Of a stretch of DNA of 64,000 nt, positions 39,572-50,479 are shown piece by piece. The stretch is from Cafeteria roenbergensis (taxonomy: Eukaryota > Sar > Bigyra > Bicosoecida > Cafeteriaceae): NCBI GenBank assembly GCA_008330645.1, contig VLTN01000027.1:372001-436000 (forward strand), written 5' to 3'. The first letter of the stretch is position 1, and the number at the start of each line of letters is the position of its first letter. The notes below the pieces were generated by a model that did no database searches, was not told the DNA's origin, and was given only the letters and a program-made list of their open reading frames with translations. The translations under genes and the position numbers were made by a program.

Positions 39572-42500
39572 TCACTGCTGCGCCGGGACGGTGCTCTCGC
39601 TAAGCGAGTCATCATCGGGCATCGGCGCCCGGAACGAGGAGGCGCATGCAGCACAGGGCCCCGGCAGCGAGCCCAGGAGGGCCACGACGGCGGGAATGGC
39701 GCAAAATTCAAACACCTGGGGGGCGACGATGTGGGCGGCCCCGGCGAGGACGTCCTGGCTGAAGTGCGCGCCTGCCCGCAGCGCCCACGGCTCCACCGCC
39801 CACGCTTGCCAGGCCGGAACTGAGAGCATCAGGACCACCCACACGGTGCACGCGAGGGCGAATAGGTCCGCAACAATGGCGGCGTCCAGCAGCCAGCGGC
39901 GCGCTCGCAGCAAGCCCGCAGGCAGCGCCGTGGCACGGTCCACCGAGCATGCGCGCTCGGCGGCCAGCCCTGCCTGCGGAGCAGGAGGCGGCAGCTCAGC
40001 CCCTGCCACCCCGGGCAGCAGCATGACTGGTTGCGCGCGGCCAGGGAGGCCGGGGCCAAAGCCCAGCGCTCCGACGCGGGCCTCTCCTGGCTGCGCCCCT
40101 GAGGCCAGCGCCGAGCGACTCCCTGCCTCTCCTGGCCTGGGGCCGTCCGTCACCCGCACCAGCACACCTGCTTGCCGAGTGGCGAATAGGGCCTCTTCGC
40201 CCTCGGCAGGGGGCGTGTGCGCTCCTGACGGTGCCGAGGCATCTTGCGCACCGGCCACCCGCCCGGCAACGGAGCGCGGAGAGCCGGCCACGCCGAGGCT
40301 GAAGCGAGGCATGTCCGGGTTCTTGGGCCGAAACCTGGCCCGCCGCAGGGCCGAATGAGCGCGAGACGGCCCCTCGAGCGGCGGCACGGCCGCAGAGGGC
40401 CAGCGCGACCGCTGGGGCGGGCGGGTTGCGGCTGCCGCCGCTGCGGCGGGAGGCAGAGTGGCTCCGTCGCGCTCTTCCCCGCTTGGCTCCTCGAGCCAGG
40501 CGCTGGCAGCTGCCTCTTCAGCCTCCTCAAGCACGACGCTGGTGCACATCGCATCTCCCATGGACGCCAGCACAACGAGCAACTGCGGGTTGGGGACAAC
40601 GGCAGCCGCGGCACGAGGAGCAGCGCGGGCAGGCCCCGGCTCTGACAGGCTCATGAGCGGTGACAGCTGCTGGCCCCAACGCCGCATAGCCCTGTGCGCC
40701 GACAGCCGCCGCCAAAGCCCGCGGAAGAGGAGGCCGAGGCCGAGGACGGCAACGGCCAGGCTGAGTGCCGCACTCGCGCCCGCAGCGACCTCCACGAAAC
40801 CGCCGAGCGGCGCCAGCGCCACAAAGAGGCACACCGCGCCAACGGTGCGGAGCAGGCGGCCGAGGGGAACTGCCAGCTGCACTGCGCTCGGGCTCGGCCG
40901 GACCCGGGCGACGGCCTCGCTGCAGCCCGAAGCAGCCACCCATTGGCGACGCAGCTGGTGCACTCCGGCAAGCGTCAGCAGCCCGAGCAGGGCCAGCAGG
41001 GACACCACGGCGCCCGTGCTGGCCAGCAGGCCCCCCTGTCCTTGCTGTAGGCAAGACATCCCAAGCGACGCGAGCGACCCCTGCTCGCTGACAGCCACGG
41101 CCGCGGCCCACGTGTCATGCACGCACCGGACGCGCACGCCTACGCTGTGGCCGGACTGGTCAGCTGGCTGCGCCCACACCAGCCAGGCGCCCACCACGGC
41201 CCAGGCGTCCTGCCGGCGAAGGGCCGTCTGCAGCGAGAGCGCTCGAAGCACGGGGCTCTCCTGGGGGCTCGACAGGGCCCTTGCGGCCCAGCTGGCTCGC
41301 GCCGCTGCCGCGTCGGGGTGCCGCGCCGCCCAGTCAGCGCTGGCTCCTGTCCCGGAAAACACGACGGGGAGGGCGCCTCTGGCGTCTGCCATCCAGCTGA
41401 GCGACGCGTCGGAGCTGGGCCGCTTGCGCTCGCAGCTGGGCTGGAACGTGACTCTCAGCTGGAGCGTCACGAGGTCGGACGCTGCGCCTGGGCCTGCCAG
41501 GTCGCGCGGCGATTGGCCCCAGACGCTGTAGTTGCTGGCGTCAGGGCACTGCTCGCAAGCCACGAGCAAGCACGCGACGCGGGTGGACCCGAGAGAGGCA
41601 GCGATGTCGGAAGTGACCTGCATGACGAAGGCTGCCCGGGGGCCTCGACCGAGCTGCAGAATCGGGACTCGAAGCGTGATGCTCAGGTCTGCTTGGGAGA
41701 GCCAGGGGCTGAGCAATACCGCAGCTGCCCCGCTGGAGACTCCTTGGAACGAGGGCCCGAGAGCTGCCGTCTTTGCGGATCCTGAAGCGCCAAACAGGCC
41801 GGCGGAAGCCGCGCCTATGACGCGCGAGGCCGACACGCAAGCGGCCTTGGAGCCGTTGCCGCGCGGGCCGGTCCACGCCATGAACCACGACCGGCTCGGG
41901 ATGGCACCAGGCAGCAGCGGAGCCGACGTTGGGTCGGCGCTGCTCGGGGCGCCCGCATCTGCCAGCGAGACCCAGGGCACCGCAGCGGCGCCGTCGGCGC
42001 ACACCGGGACGCACTGCGGCAGCGCCGACAGCATCCCCTGGAACGCAGTGGACCAGCACTCGTAGTAGGGAAACGCGGAGCCGTCGGCGCGGCGCAGCTC
42101 CGCAAGCTGCTCCGGCGACGGTGGTTCGCCGCGACGGCCGACCCGTCGCTGAAGCAGCCGGGTCAGGTTTTTGCGGCACTGCTCCGCGTCGCACCCGTCT
42201 TCGCCGTTGCAGCCAGGGCAGGGCTTCCACCAGGCCTGCAGTCCTGTGTAGCCGGCTTGTGCCCAGATGCCCACAGGCAGCTCGGGCGTCGTCATTTCGC
42301 TGCCCAAGGTCGCAGGCCTCCCGCACGACAGCGCGTCGCCTTGCTGGGGCGTGGCCAGCGTGTGGTCCAACTGAATCGGGCACATTTCCGCGTGAAGCTG
42401 GCAAGGGCCGCTGGAGCCACCCAGACACAGCGTGGAGTCTGGGCTAGTGAGGGCCGACGGATTCCAAGGCACGCCGTTCCCGTTCGCGCGGCAGCCAAAG

Positions 42501-43707
42501 TGGCCGGTTCTTCCGTCCCACAACATTGTGTAGAGACTGGTGCCATTCGGAAAGCCGCCGTCCCATGTTTCTTCCCGCGAGCCCGCGTGCCACCAAGCCG
42601 TTGCGGGGGGCGACAGGCTCGGGCTGGACGGCTGCGTGGGCGAGAGCAAGCCAAGCTCGCTTACGTTGACGACTAGGAGAGAGATTACTTGATGGGGATG
42701 AAACGTGAAGGGGGCCAGCCCCTGCCCGGGAACGTCTAGCCCATAGCCGAAGTCGTTGAGCATGCCCTGGGCCAGGGTCCGGTCGAAAGCCATGCTGGGG
42801 GGGGGGCGCTTGCCTTGCCACGGTGCCGTCAGAGCATTCACGGCCATCCAGCTTCGCTCTCCCATCATCACGAATGGACCCATGTATGGAGGCACGGAGG
42901 TGCCATTGCAACCGGGCTGGTCAAGAGGGTTCTCCACGAACCCGTTCATCTCGTACCCCAAGTACTTCGTGTCGAGCATGGGGTTGGGCCACACGGTGGG
43001 ATAAAACCAGGTCTCGAGCGCAATCACGCGGTCCCCAGAGGAAAGGCGCGTCGCTCGCTTCCATGCGTCCCTTCCCTCTGGCTGGCGCGACGCAACAGGC
43101 TGTCCTCGCTGCGGCAGAGGCGGTTTCAAAGCGCGACGGAAGCGGTCGCTCATACCGCCGTGTCACTCGCGGCAGGCGGAGCCGCATCCACCCGACCCAG
43201 CTCCCATTCGCAGCCAAGAGAAAGGGGCTCACGAACAGCGGGTAGCCAGCCAAATTCCGCCAGCCGGACGCGTGCGCCGTCCCTGCGCGAGCGCTCTCGT
43301 TGCTGTCAGGGTCCTCCAGAAACGGGTACGGGGCAAGGTCACGGCGGAGATGCCAGTCGAAGCTCTGAGGACCCTGCGGTCTGCGCGAGTCGGCGTTGCA
43401 GAGCGCCGCCAGCTCACCTGCGAGGCGCGCGGCAGTGGCGAAGCAATTGGGGTGGAGCCCCCAGCGACCGTCCCCCAACTGAGGGACCCCTGAGCAGCGT
43501 GCGCCGGCCCAGCCCTGGTGCAAGCGCAAGCAGCACCTCACCAAAGCTTGCCGGGCTGCTGCGCATTCCCGCCTGGGCACCGCTGGCGAGGTCGCCGTTG
43601 CGGCAAAGCTCGTCCAACAGCGGCGGCCACGCCTGCGGGGGACCTTCCGCTCCGTACGCCACTGCCCAGCACGCCCCCGCCGCGGCCACGGCAAGCCAGC
43701 CGCGCAT
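39572..43707 (-). CDS. Large secreted/membrane protein with signal peptide and C-terminal helices
   Basis: Proposed exons 43542-43707, 43167-43489 and 39572-43108, with two very short introns (52 and 58 bases; phases 1 and 0), 1341 residues. The N-terminus is a signal peptide (MRGWLAVAAAGACWAVAYGA). About 800 extracellular residues follow with aromatic-rich segments (ETWFYPTVWPNPMLDTKYLG, WMAVNALTAPWQGK), N-glycosylation sites and a Cys cluster (CPGCNGEDGCDAEQC). At least five membrane segments lie in the last 490 residues (for example STGAVVSLLALLGLLTLAGV near 860 and AAIVADLFALACTVWVVLML). I do not recognise the family. The long last exon is solid. The first two introns rest on splice signals and frame, and are shorter than others here. 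Confidence 0.68.
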
Positions 43708-44209
43708 AGTTACGGGAAGGGCGCCGTCTCGGCCCGCCGTTCCACAGCCAGGGGACGGCTGAGTGCCGCGTCTTGTGTGAGCAGCAACTCCATCGGCTCT
43801 GTTGTGCTGCCGCACGGTCTCGCAAACAGATCGCTTGCTGCTTTCGGTGGTTCTGGGTGTGCTCGTCGTGTGTGTCCTATGGGGTGAGTGAGTGGAAGGT
43901 GATGTGGTGTGACAATCACACCAGCCAGCAGAGTCTTCCGCCGTCCGTGGAGGAGGCGGCTGCTGCTCCTCGAGCTGCGTTGACCGAAAGGACAAGCGCA
44001 AGGTGCAGTCGCAGCGAGGTTGATGTACCGCAGATATGACTCGAGAGCGCGCCACAGGCTCCCTACAGGGGAGGCAGTCGCCGAAGCTTCTGCAAGGCAG
44101 CGCCGTCTTAAGGGTCTGCGCGAGGGGAGCCATGCGCGACCTCCGACAGCGGCCGCCACTTGTTTCCAAGCAGCAGCTCACCCAGCGAACCACCACCCAC
44201 GCAAGACGC
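43708..44209. other. Gene-free stretch upstream of the secreted-protein gene
   Basis: About 500 bases with the presumed promoter of the minus-strand gene. A GT-rich tract lies near 43855-43875. No coding frame is supported. Confidence 0.35.
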
Positions 44210-44735
44210 GGGGTGGGATAAGCTGGACCGTTGCCGCACCATCAGGAGGTCTGCGACCGCCGCCCCCTTCCAAGAAAGGGAGCGACAGTCGTGCTGGACA
44301 CCCGTCGATCTTCCAGACTGTCTGGCCACCACCGGAAAACTGACCTCCCCTCCGAGGAGGGGTGGTCGGCCGGCGGCGGAATTTGGATCTGGGTGGTGCG
44401 CACCGGGTGACGAAGCCCCCTCGGGAAGATGGGCTCACCGAGACCGAGGCCAGTCACAGGCTTCCCGACTCTCCCCGCTCCCTCCTCGATACCTGCCCCA
44501 TGTTGCATGGGCAGGCAAGGGAGAATCAAGCTAGTTCATTGCTGCGGGGGCAACGGGAGAGGCAAGTGGGCCGAGAGGCGGACAGGCGGTGGAAGGAGCC
44601 AACGCGTGACGAAGAGCGAGCAGGATTCTGGGCTTCCCAGGCTTCCGAGGCAGCCGCGACTGTCGCCAGCGGCCGCCCCGGCCCTGGGCAAGAGGAGATG
44701 AGCTCAGTAACAAAATGTCGAGTTTTGTTGGACTA
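44210..44735. ncRNA. Candidate structured RNA region, family unknown
   Basis: This gene-free stretch contains at least six short near-perfect hairpins: 44265-44280, 44313-44325 (CCAGACTGTCTGG), 44342-44367 (GACC and CCCCTC arms), 44492-44515 (CCTGCC/CATG arms), 44628-44640 (CTGGGCTTCCCAG) and 44709-44729 (AACAAAA/TTTTGTT). Such density is not seen in neighbouring intergenic DNA. I compared it by eye with RNase P, MRP, SRP and snRNA consensus motifs and found no clear match, and strand cannot be decided. Confidence 0.25.
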
Positions 44736-45160
44736 GTTATCTTCACCCACGGCTTTTTGCCGGGTCAAAGCGAGCTGGGTTTATGCATCCTGCCTTCACC
44801 GCTCATCTTCCTCGTTGCGCACGCTCGGCGCCGCCGCCACCAGGCTGGCATCTGGCCCTGGGGCGCGCGAAGTGCCGCAGGGCGCTCGGCCACGTGCGAG
44901 GGTCCTCGCTTGGTGGCAAGGGGGAAACGCGCGCGGGGCCTCACCTTGAATGCGGGACGCTGGGGAGAGTGCGTGTTGCGGCGGCCGGAGCACGAGCCGC
45001 GGCTCTGCCGACAGAGCCCGCGCGCGGAATGGCCAGCGTGGCGTCGCTAGCCGGCTGCGTATTGCGGCCACGGCCTCGTTCGCGCAAGCTCACAAGGCAC
45101 GAGGCACCCGAGCCCAACACAATGGGTGCGCACCCTTGTTCGACCAGGAGGCAGAATTCG
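44736..45160. other. Gene-free stretch downstream of the LRR-like gene
   Basis: About 425 bases with one further small hairpin near 44750 (CGGC-TTTTT-GCCG). Otherwise nothing is recognised. Confidence 0.3.
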
Positions 45161-48100
45161 CTACCAGGGGAGGCTGGCCGACGCCGCAGCGCGCGGCGCG
45201 CTGGCCCAAGCCCGAACCTGCGGCATGATGCCGGCCCGGGAGAGCTGGGCCGTGAGACGAGCGTGCGCTGCCTGCAGCTCCGCCATGATGCTGTCGTCCG
45301 GGGCCGAGCGGGCCTCGACTGTGGTGGCCCCAGCGGGGGGCGCCTCCGGCAAGTCGCCCCGCTGCAGCGCGTGCAGCGTCACGAGCCACTTGCACGCGAG
45401 CCTCGCCCGAAAGCTCAGCTCCTTGACACGAATCGATTCGCCGACCGGAGACCCGGAGCTTGGTCGCGCAAGCCGGTCCAGAGCCGCTTGCAGCTGCATG
45501 TCGCCGCCGGGCCCAGCCGACACAGCTTCCAGGCACCGCAGAGCGCGCTTGCCGGCCCTGGACGACGGTCGCGCCGTGCCCACCACGGACGCAGGTCGTG
45601 GCCAGCCCGCCTTGGCCGCGTCCTGTGCCGGCGCGGACGCCAGGGCCGAGGCGGCCAGCGCAGAGCGACCGGTGACGCATCGCGAGGCCCCGGCGGCAGC
45701 CATCGCCCGCCGGGACTGCGGCCCCGTCAGGGGCAACGACGGCAGGGGCCGGTCGGCTTGCCGGCGCACAGCCTCCGGCCCGCTTCCGGCACCCCCTCGG
45801 ACGGCCTCCGGCCCCGCCGGGAGCACCCGCCCTGCGCCGCGCCGCCACGCCGCCTCCATTGCCAGGCCGAGGGACCTCCGCACCGATGCGGGGCCGCGAC
45901 CCTCCAGGCGCATCCTGCCCTCGCCCGCCAGCCGCGCAGCCTTGCTGCTGCTCGGCGAGGCAGCGCTTGCAGCCCGGCCGCCAGGGGCGGCAGGCGGCCC
46001 TGCCGCGGCTGTGGAGGGGGTGGCAACGCGAGGACGGGCAGTGTGCGGCGTGCGCGCGTCCTCAGCCGTCTCACCCCGCGCCCGCTTTCTCGCCCGTGCC
46101 GCTGCAGCAGCACGCTGCTCCGCAGCCGCAGCCTGCGCCGGCGCCGACCGCGGAGATGCCTCGGGTGTTCCCGCTTCGGGGGCGCTCGTCCATCGCGACT
46201 GGGCACTCCGCAAGCCGGCCTTGCTGTTGAGGACCGCCGCTCGCAGCGCGGCCGAGGCCGCCCCGCCCCTGGAAGGCCGGCTTGCCGCAGCGCGGGCTGC
46301 GGCGGACGCAGTTGGGGGCGCCTTATCCGCTGACTGGGATGCGGCCGCGCCGGCCACAGCCGCGACACGTTCGGCGCCTTGCACGCCGATGCCGGCAGCA
46401 GGGCTTGCATCCGGCAGGACCGGGCTTGCAGCCCCGCGCACCGGAGCTGCCTCGCTGTCCGCGTCAGCCTGCGCGTGCGCTGTCGCCGGAGCTGCCACAG
46501 GCTCGACGCCCGCCCCAGACGTCGTGTGCGACGAAGCCCCAAGCGCTCCGGCCCCGACCACGGCCTCGGCCCGGCCCTCGAGACTGCTGCCCGCTCGCCG
46601 CGAAGCCTCGATGGACGCCGTGGCGGCGGCCAGCGCCCTGCTAGCTGCCTCAGAAGCCGCCGCCGCAGACACTCCCGCCGCTCCTCGTCGGGCGCCCCTC
46701 GCTGCCAGCACGGCTGAAGTGACGAGGGACAGCGTCGCGCAGCCCATCTCGCCCGCCTGCCCGCCCTGCGGCCGGTGCTCGCGGGCCCCGCCTCGCGGGC
46801 CAGCCGGGGCCGACGCGGGCTCGCCCGCCTGCTGGTGGGGGCGCTGGCCGGGCGCCTCGTCGGCCAGGAACACGCGACGAAGCGCCACCGATAGCTCTGC
46901 CCCCAGCGAGTCCTCCAGCCGCGCCACCGCCAGCGCTGCCGCCGCCGACACATCGGCAGTGCTGTCTCGGCTAGGCTCCCCGCTCCGCAGGCCCGGCAGC
47001 GCAGCACGCACGAAGGCAGCGGCCGCTGCCTCGCACTCGTCTCTGCCGAAGCCCATGAGCGCGCCGAGCGCCCACGCCGCCGCGGCCGTTCCCGCCGTCG
47101 CCAGCAGACCGCTGGACTCTGGCGCCGCCGAGGCCGCCGAGGCCGCATCAGATGCAGTCGCAGCGACTGGACTGGCGCCTCCTTGGCCGGCGGCACCGCT
47201 CGGGCCCGCTGGCAGGGTGCTCGCCGCCCAAGCCGCCCCCGCCGCAGCGGCCGCGGCTCCGATCCGCCCCGCCGTCGTGCGTGCTGCGGCAAGGGCGTCC
47301 GCCTGCAGCGCGGGCGCAAGCCACCGGGCCGCGCTGGCCTCCTCCTTGGCTCTGCCCAGCCGCTCGAGCAGCTCCGGCTTGCGAGCCCGAGAGGGGACTA
47401 TGCTGCCCGTCACCGCCTCCAGCGCGGCATGCAGCTGCGCCACGGTGGAGTGCGGGCCGATCAGTGGGTGGCCGGCAGGAGGCCGCCGCGGCGAGCTGGG
47501 GCTGCCCGGCAGGGCGTCAAGAGCGTCGTCCACGGAGCTCGCGCTGTCCTCGTCGCTTGCACCGTCCTCAACGTCCCCGTTGACGTCACCGTCGACATTA
47601 TGGTCGGTAGAGCCCGAAGCTCCCTCAGCAGGCGAGGCCAACGGGTAGGGCCTGGCCGTTGGCCGGCAGGCCGGCAGTGGGGCTGAGGGTTGGCCGGGGC
47701 TGTCGTTGGCACTTGCAGGAGAGCCGCCGCCCCGGACAGGCGCGCCGCTCGTGCCTGCCAAAGGGGGCGTGCCTGGGGCGCTATAGTCGCAGAGCGGCGC
47801 GTCGGGGCGTGCCTGCGCCCCCCTGCCGTCTTGCGCCTCGCCGCGGCGAGCGACGGCCGCGGAAGGCAGCGGTCCGAGCGTCGAGAAGACAGCCGCCCCT
47901 CGCGCAGCGACGTCTGACACGCAGGTGGCTGCCGCCACGGGCAGCACGGCGATCTCGAGGCCGGGAAATCGGCCCGGGGACCCTGCCAACGCGGCGAGCA
48001 GCTTGCCAGCAAGCGCGTGCGGGTGCGGCGACGCGACGACGCGGCCGACACCCGAGCGCAGCACACGGGCCAGGTCGCTTGCGGTCAACGCAGGCGTGTC

Positions 48101-48759
48101 GGACACGTCGAGGAAGTGCAGTGCGTGCTGTCGGGAGGCAGGCGCGCGCCCGAAGGCGCGAAGCAGCCTCGCCAGGCCCTCGGGCCCCAAGCGCGTACAA
48201 GCAACTCGCAAGAAGCGAATGGTTTCGCTGGACCGAAGCCAGGCGACTTCGGTCTGCGGTGCCGATTCGGGTGCGAGCGAGCAAGAGGAGGGGAGTCGGG
48301 GGGAAGGGGTGGCACGGCGCTTGCATCAACTGTGGCGCGGGGGGCGATTGAATGTGCCTCGTCGAGAGCAGCGCTGCGCCGCGCGTTCCTCACCGGTGTA
48401 CCCGTCATGCAGGCTCCACTCAAGTCTGCGGGTCAAACCGTGCCGGGCCCTTGGAGAGGTTGCTTGCGCTGCTGGTGCTGTGCGCTGCAGGCTTGCGCGA
48501 GGTGCCACCGACCGGCTGCAACTGAGGCCTCACCGATTCCCGTGGATCCCGTGGGCGACACCAGTCCAACCCACGCCTGCAGTGGCAGCGAGCTGGAGGA
48601 GCCCCGGATGGCGCGCAAGAGCAGCCCCGCGCCAGGGCCGGCCGCCAGGGAGCGGAGAGCCTCGACAGCGCCAGCGCGCTCCCGCACGCGCCGCTGGAAC
48701 TGCGACAGGCCGCCCCGCGCGAAGGGCGGCGACGACAGCAGCGCGACAAGTTCGTCCAT
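45161..48759 (-). CDS. Uncharacterised protein with LRR-like N-terminus (three exons)
   Basis: Exons 48534-48759, 48394-48425 (32 bases) and 45161-48253; phases 1 and 0, GTGAGG donors, CAG acceptors; 1116 residues. The N-terminus (MDELVALLSSPPFARGG) begins a helix/strand pattern that continues across the introns: SLPLQAWVGLVSPTG, DLSGACMTGTP, ETIRFLRVACTRLGPEGLARLL and ALHFLDVSDTPALTASDL, resembling irregular leucine-rich repeats. A segment TVAQLHAALEAV...SRARKPELLERL resembles a SAP helix pair. Most of the rest is Ala/Arg/Pro-rich. The C-terminus has a charged helix ending SIMAELQAAHARLTAQLSRAG. No function can be assigned. The start is supported by the AAATATTG promoter site 95 bases upstream. 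Confidence 0.65.
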
Positions 48760-48849
48760 GGACTGCTTCGCCGCCCGCAAGGCGAGCTGCTGCCTCGCCC
48801 CCGCCGTGGGGCAGGCGCGGGCGGCGGAACCTCGGTCGCCCAGCGACTC

Positions 48850-48864
48850 TGCAAATATTGTGCT
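48850..48864. promoter_or_regulatory. AAATATTG palindrome in bidirectional promoter 4
   Basis: The site reads CTGCAAATATTGTGC. It lies almost exactly midway between the minus ATG at 48759 and the plus ATG at 48953 (95 and 94 bases). Confidence 0.55.
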
Positions 48865-48952
48865 GCGCGCCAGTCTGGTCTTGAGCGAGCACCGCTCGCG
48901 ACGACCTTCGCGGGGTCGCGAGAGCTCCGGCTTTGCACGCTCTCGCCTGAGC

Positions 48953-49614
48953 ATGGCGGCGGCGGCCAGTGGGGCCGCTGGGGCGGCTGCCACGCCACGG
49001 GAGGGAGCAGCAAAACCCGACGCCTCAGGGTCTGAACCGGCCGACGAGGGCGTGACCATGGAAACCCTCCACCCGGGGTGAGCGGGTCCATCGCAAGCCA
49101 CTGCTCATCGCGATTGAAGGGCGGGGGCTCGCGGTGTCTGGCGAAAGCGTCCGGTGCAACGCTGGCACGACTGCGACAGCGCGATTGCCGGTTTGCTGCT
49201 GCCCGCCAGCGCACTCGCAGCGACGCCACGTCCTACCCAAAGGACGGAATGACGGTGCGCGTGCATTATGAGACGATGGTGAGTTGGCCCGAGCGCTCAC
49301 TGCGGAGGCAAGCGCCTGGGCGGCAAGTGCCAAGTAGTGCGGAGGCTCATCCGCGCCGCTGTCGCTGTGCGCAGATCGAAGGGGAGAATCTGAAAATTGA
49401 CTCGTCCAGGGACAGGAAGGTGCCGCTTGAGTTTCGAGTCGGGCTCGGCCAGGTCATACCGGGCCTCGATGTGGCGATGAAGCGCATGAGCCGCGGCCAG
49501 AGGGCAAAGCTGACAATCCCGGCAGCCATGGCGTACGGCGCGCGCGGCTACCCGCCAATCATCCCCCCAGGAGCTGCGCTCGTCATGGACGTGGAACTCA
49601 TCTCGTTTGCGTAG
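48953..49614 (+). CDS. FKBP-type peptidyl-prolyl isomerase
   Basis: Exons 48953-49077, 49221-49278 and 49375-49614 (phases 2 and 0; GTGAGC and GTGAGT donors), 140 residues. A 35-residue Ala/Gly-rich leader precedes a complete FKBP12-like domain: TSYPKDGMTVRVHYETM, IEGENLKIDSSRDRKVPLEFRVG, QVIPGLDVAMKRMSRGQRAKL, AAMAYGARGYPPIIPPGAALVMDVELISF. The VIPG, AYG and IPP positions that line the active site and FK506 pocket are kept. FKBPs accelerate cis-trans isomerisation at proline. No membrane or targeting signal is obvious, so the cytosol is likely. Confidence 0.92.
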
Positions 49615-50089
49615 CCGGCGCGCCCGAAGCGGCCGGCTCGAGCGGGCTGGGACTCTGCGGCGGCTTACTGTTCTCGCTGCCAGCTGGCGACCAACGCCTT
49701 TGCGGGCTGCAGAACCCTGGCCCGCGCCCCGCCCTCGCCCTGCCGTGCCAAACGTGTGCTTGCACCGCGGCAATTTCGTGACTATGTGTGTGTTTGGTGG
49801 GCCCACTGTGGGCCCGCGCCGCGGTGCAGGAAATCCGGAATTCTTCGCACCTTGCCATCGGACACCGATTCCTGACGCAAAACTGGCCATTGAGACAGAC
49901 AGGCAAGCGTGCAGCTCACGAAGAACACACAACGATGCTCGCCGAACGAGCAAACTACGCCCACTCGCGGACCCCGGCAGCCCGGGGGGCCGCAGCGATG
50001 GCCGCGGGAGCGCGGCGCTCAGCTGGAGGTGCGGCGTCAAGTTGAGCCCGGGGGTTGCAGAACGCTCCGCGTTGGCTCGCAGGGCCTGC
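49615..50089. other. Convergent intergenic stretch with GT-rich tract
   Basis: 475 bases between FKBP and a small minus-strand gene. A TATGTGTGTGTTTGGTGG tract lies at 49783-49800. Nothing else is recognised. Confidence 0.35.
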
Positions 50090-50422
50090 TCACATGACGA
50101 TCGCCTGGGGCATGCTGACCTTCTTCATCCCGTCCACCGACATGGCCCGCGTGCCCGCCCGCTTGGGCGAGGCGGGGGCCACTGTGAAGCCTGGCTTTGC
50201 GGTCGCGCCGCCGGGAACGCTCGCTGTCGCAATCGGAGCGCTGGCGCAGGGCGAACGCGGCGCTCCCGCCGCGGGGACGGCCACGGGCGCTTGCACAGGG
50301 GACTTGGACGAAGACGACATGGGTACGCGGAGAAGGTGGCGGGTGGGGGCCTCGCGAAGCGTCGAGAGGAAGCTGTGCGCCTGCGCCAGCGCTCGGCGGG
50401 CTTCTTTGCCGTTGGGAAACAT
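50090..50422 (-). CDS. Small uncharacterised protein
   Basis: 110 residues, one exon, start MFPNGKEARRALAQAHSFL. A short N-terminal helix is followed by a Ser/Pro/Ala-rich basic region and the end SVDGMKKVSMPQAIVM. No family is recognised. It starts only 57 bases from the divergent gene at 50480. The modest length and low complexity leave some doubt that it is a real gene. Confidence 0.45.
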   Translation of the reverse strand: MFPNGKEARRALAQAHSFLSTLREAPTRHLLRVPMSSSSKSPVQAPVAVPAAGAPRSPCASAPIATASVPGGATAKPGFTVAPASPKRAGTRAMSVDGMKKVSMPQAIVM

Positions 50423-50479
50423 TAGCGCCCAGTTGCGGCGCTGCCGGCAAAGCACGCGAGCAGGCCGCCCACGAGCGCC

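Noticed and set aside
44210-44735. RNase P RNA identification from GGGAAG followed by CTGTGAC on the minus strand
   Set aside because: The partner strand of the P4 helix could not be found in order, so the family name was not assigned.
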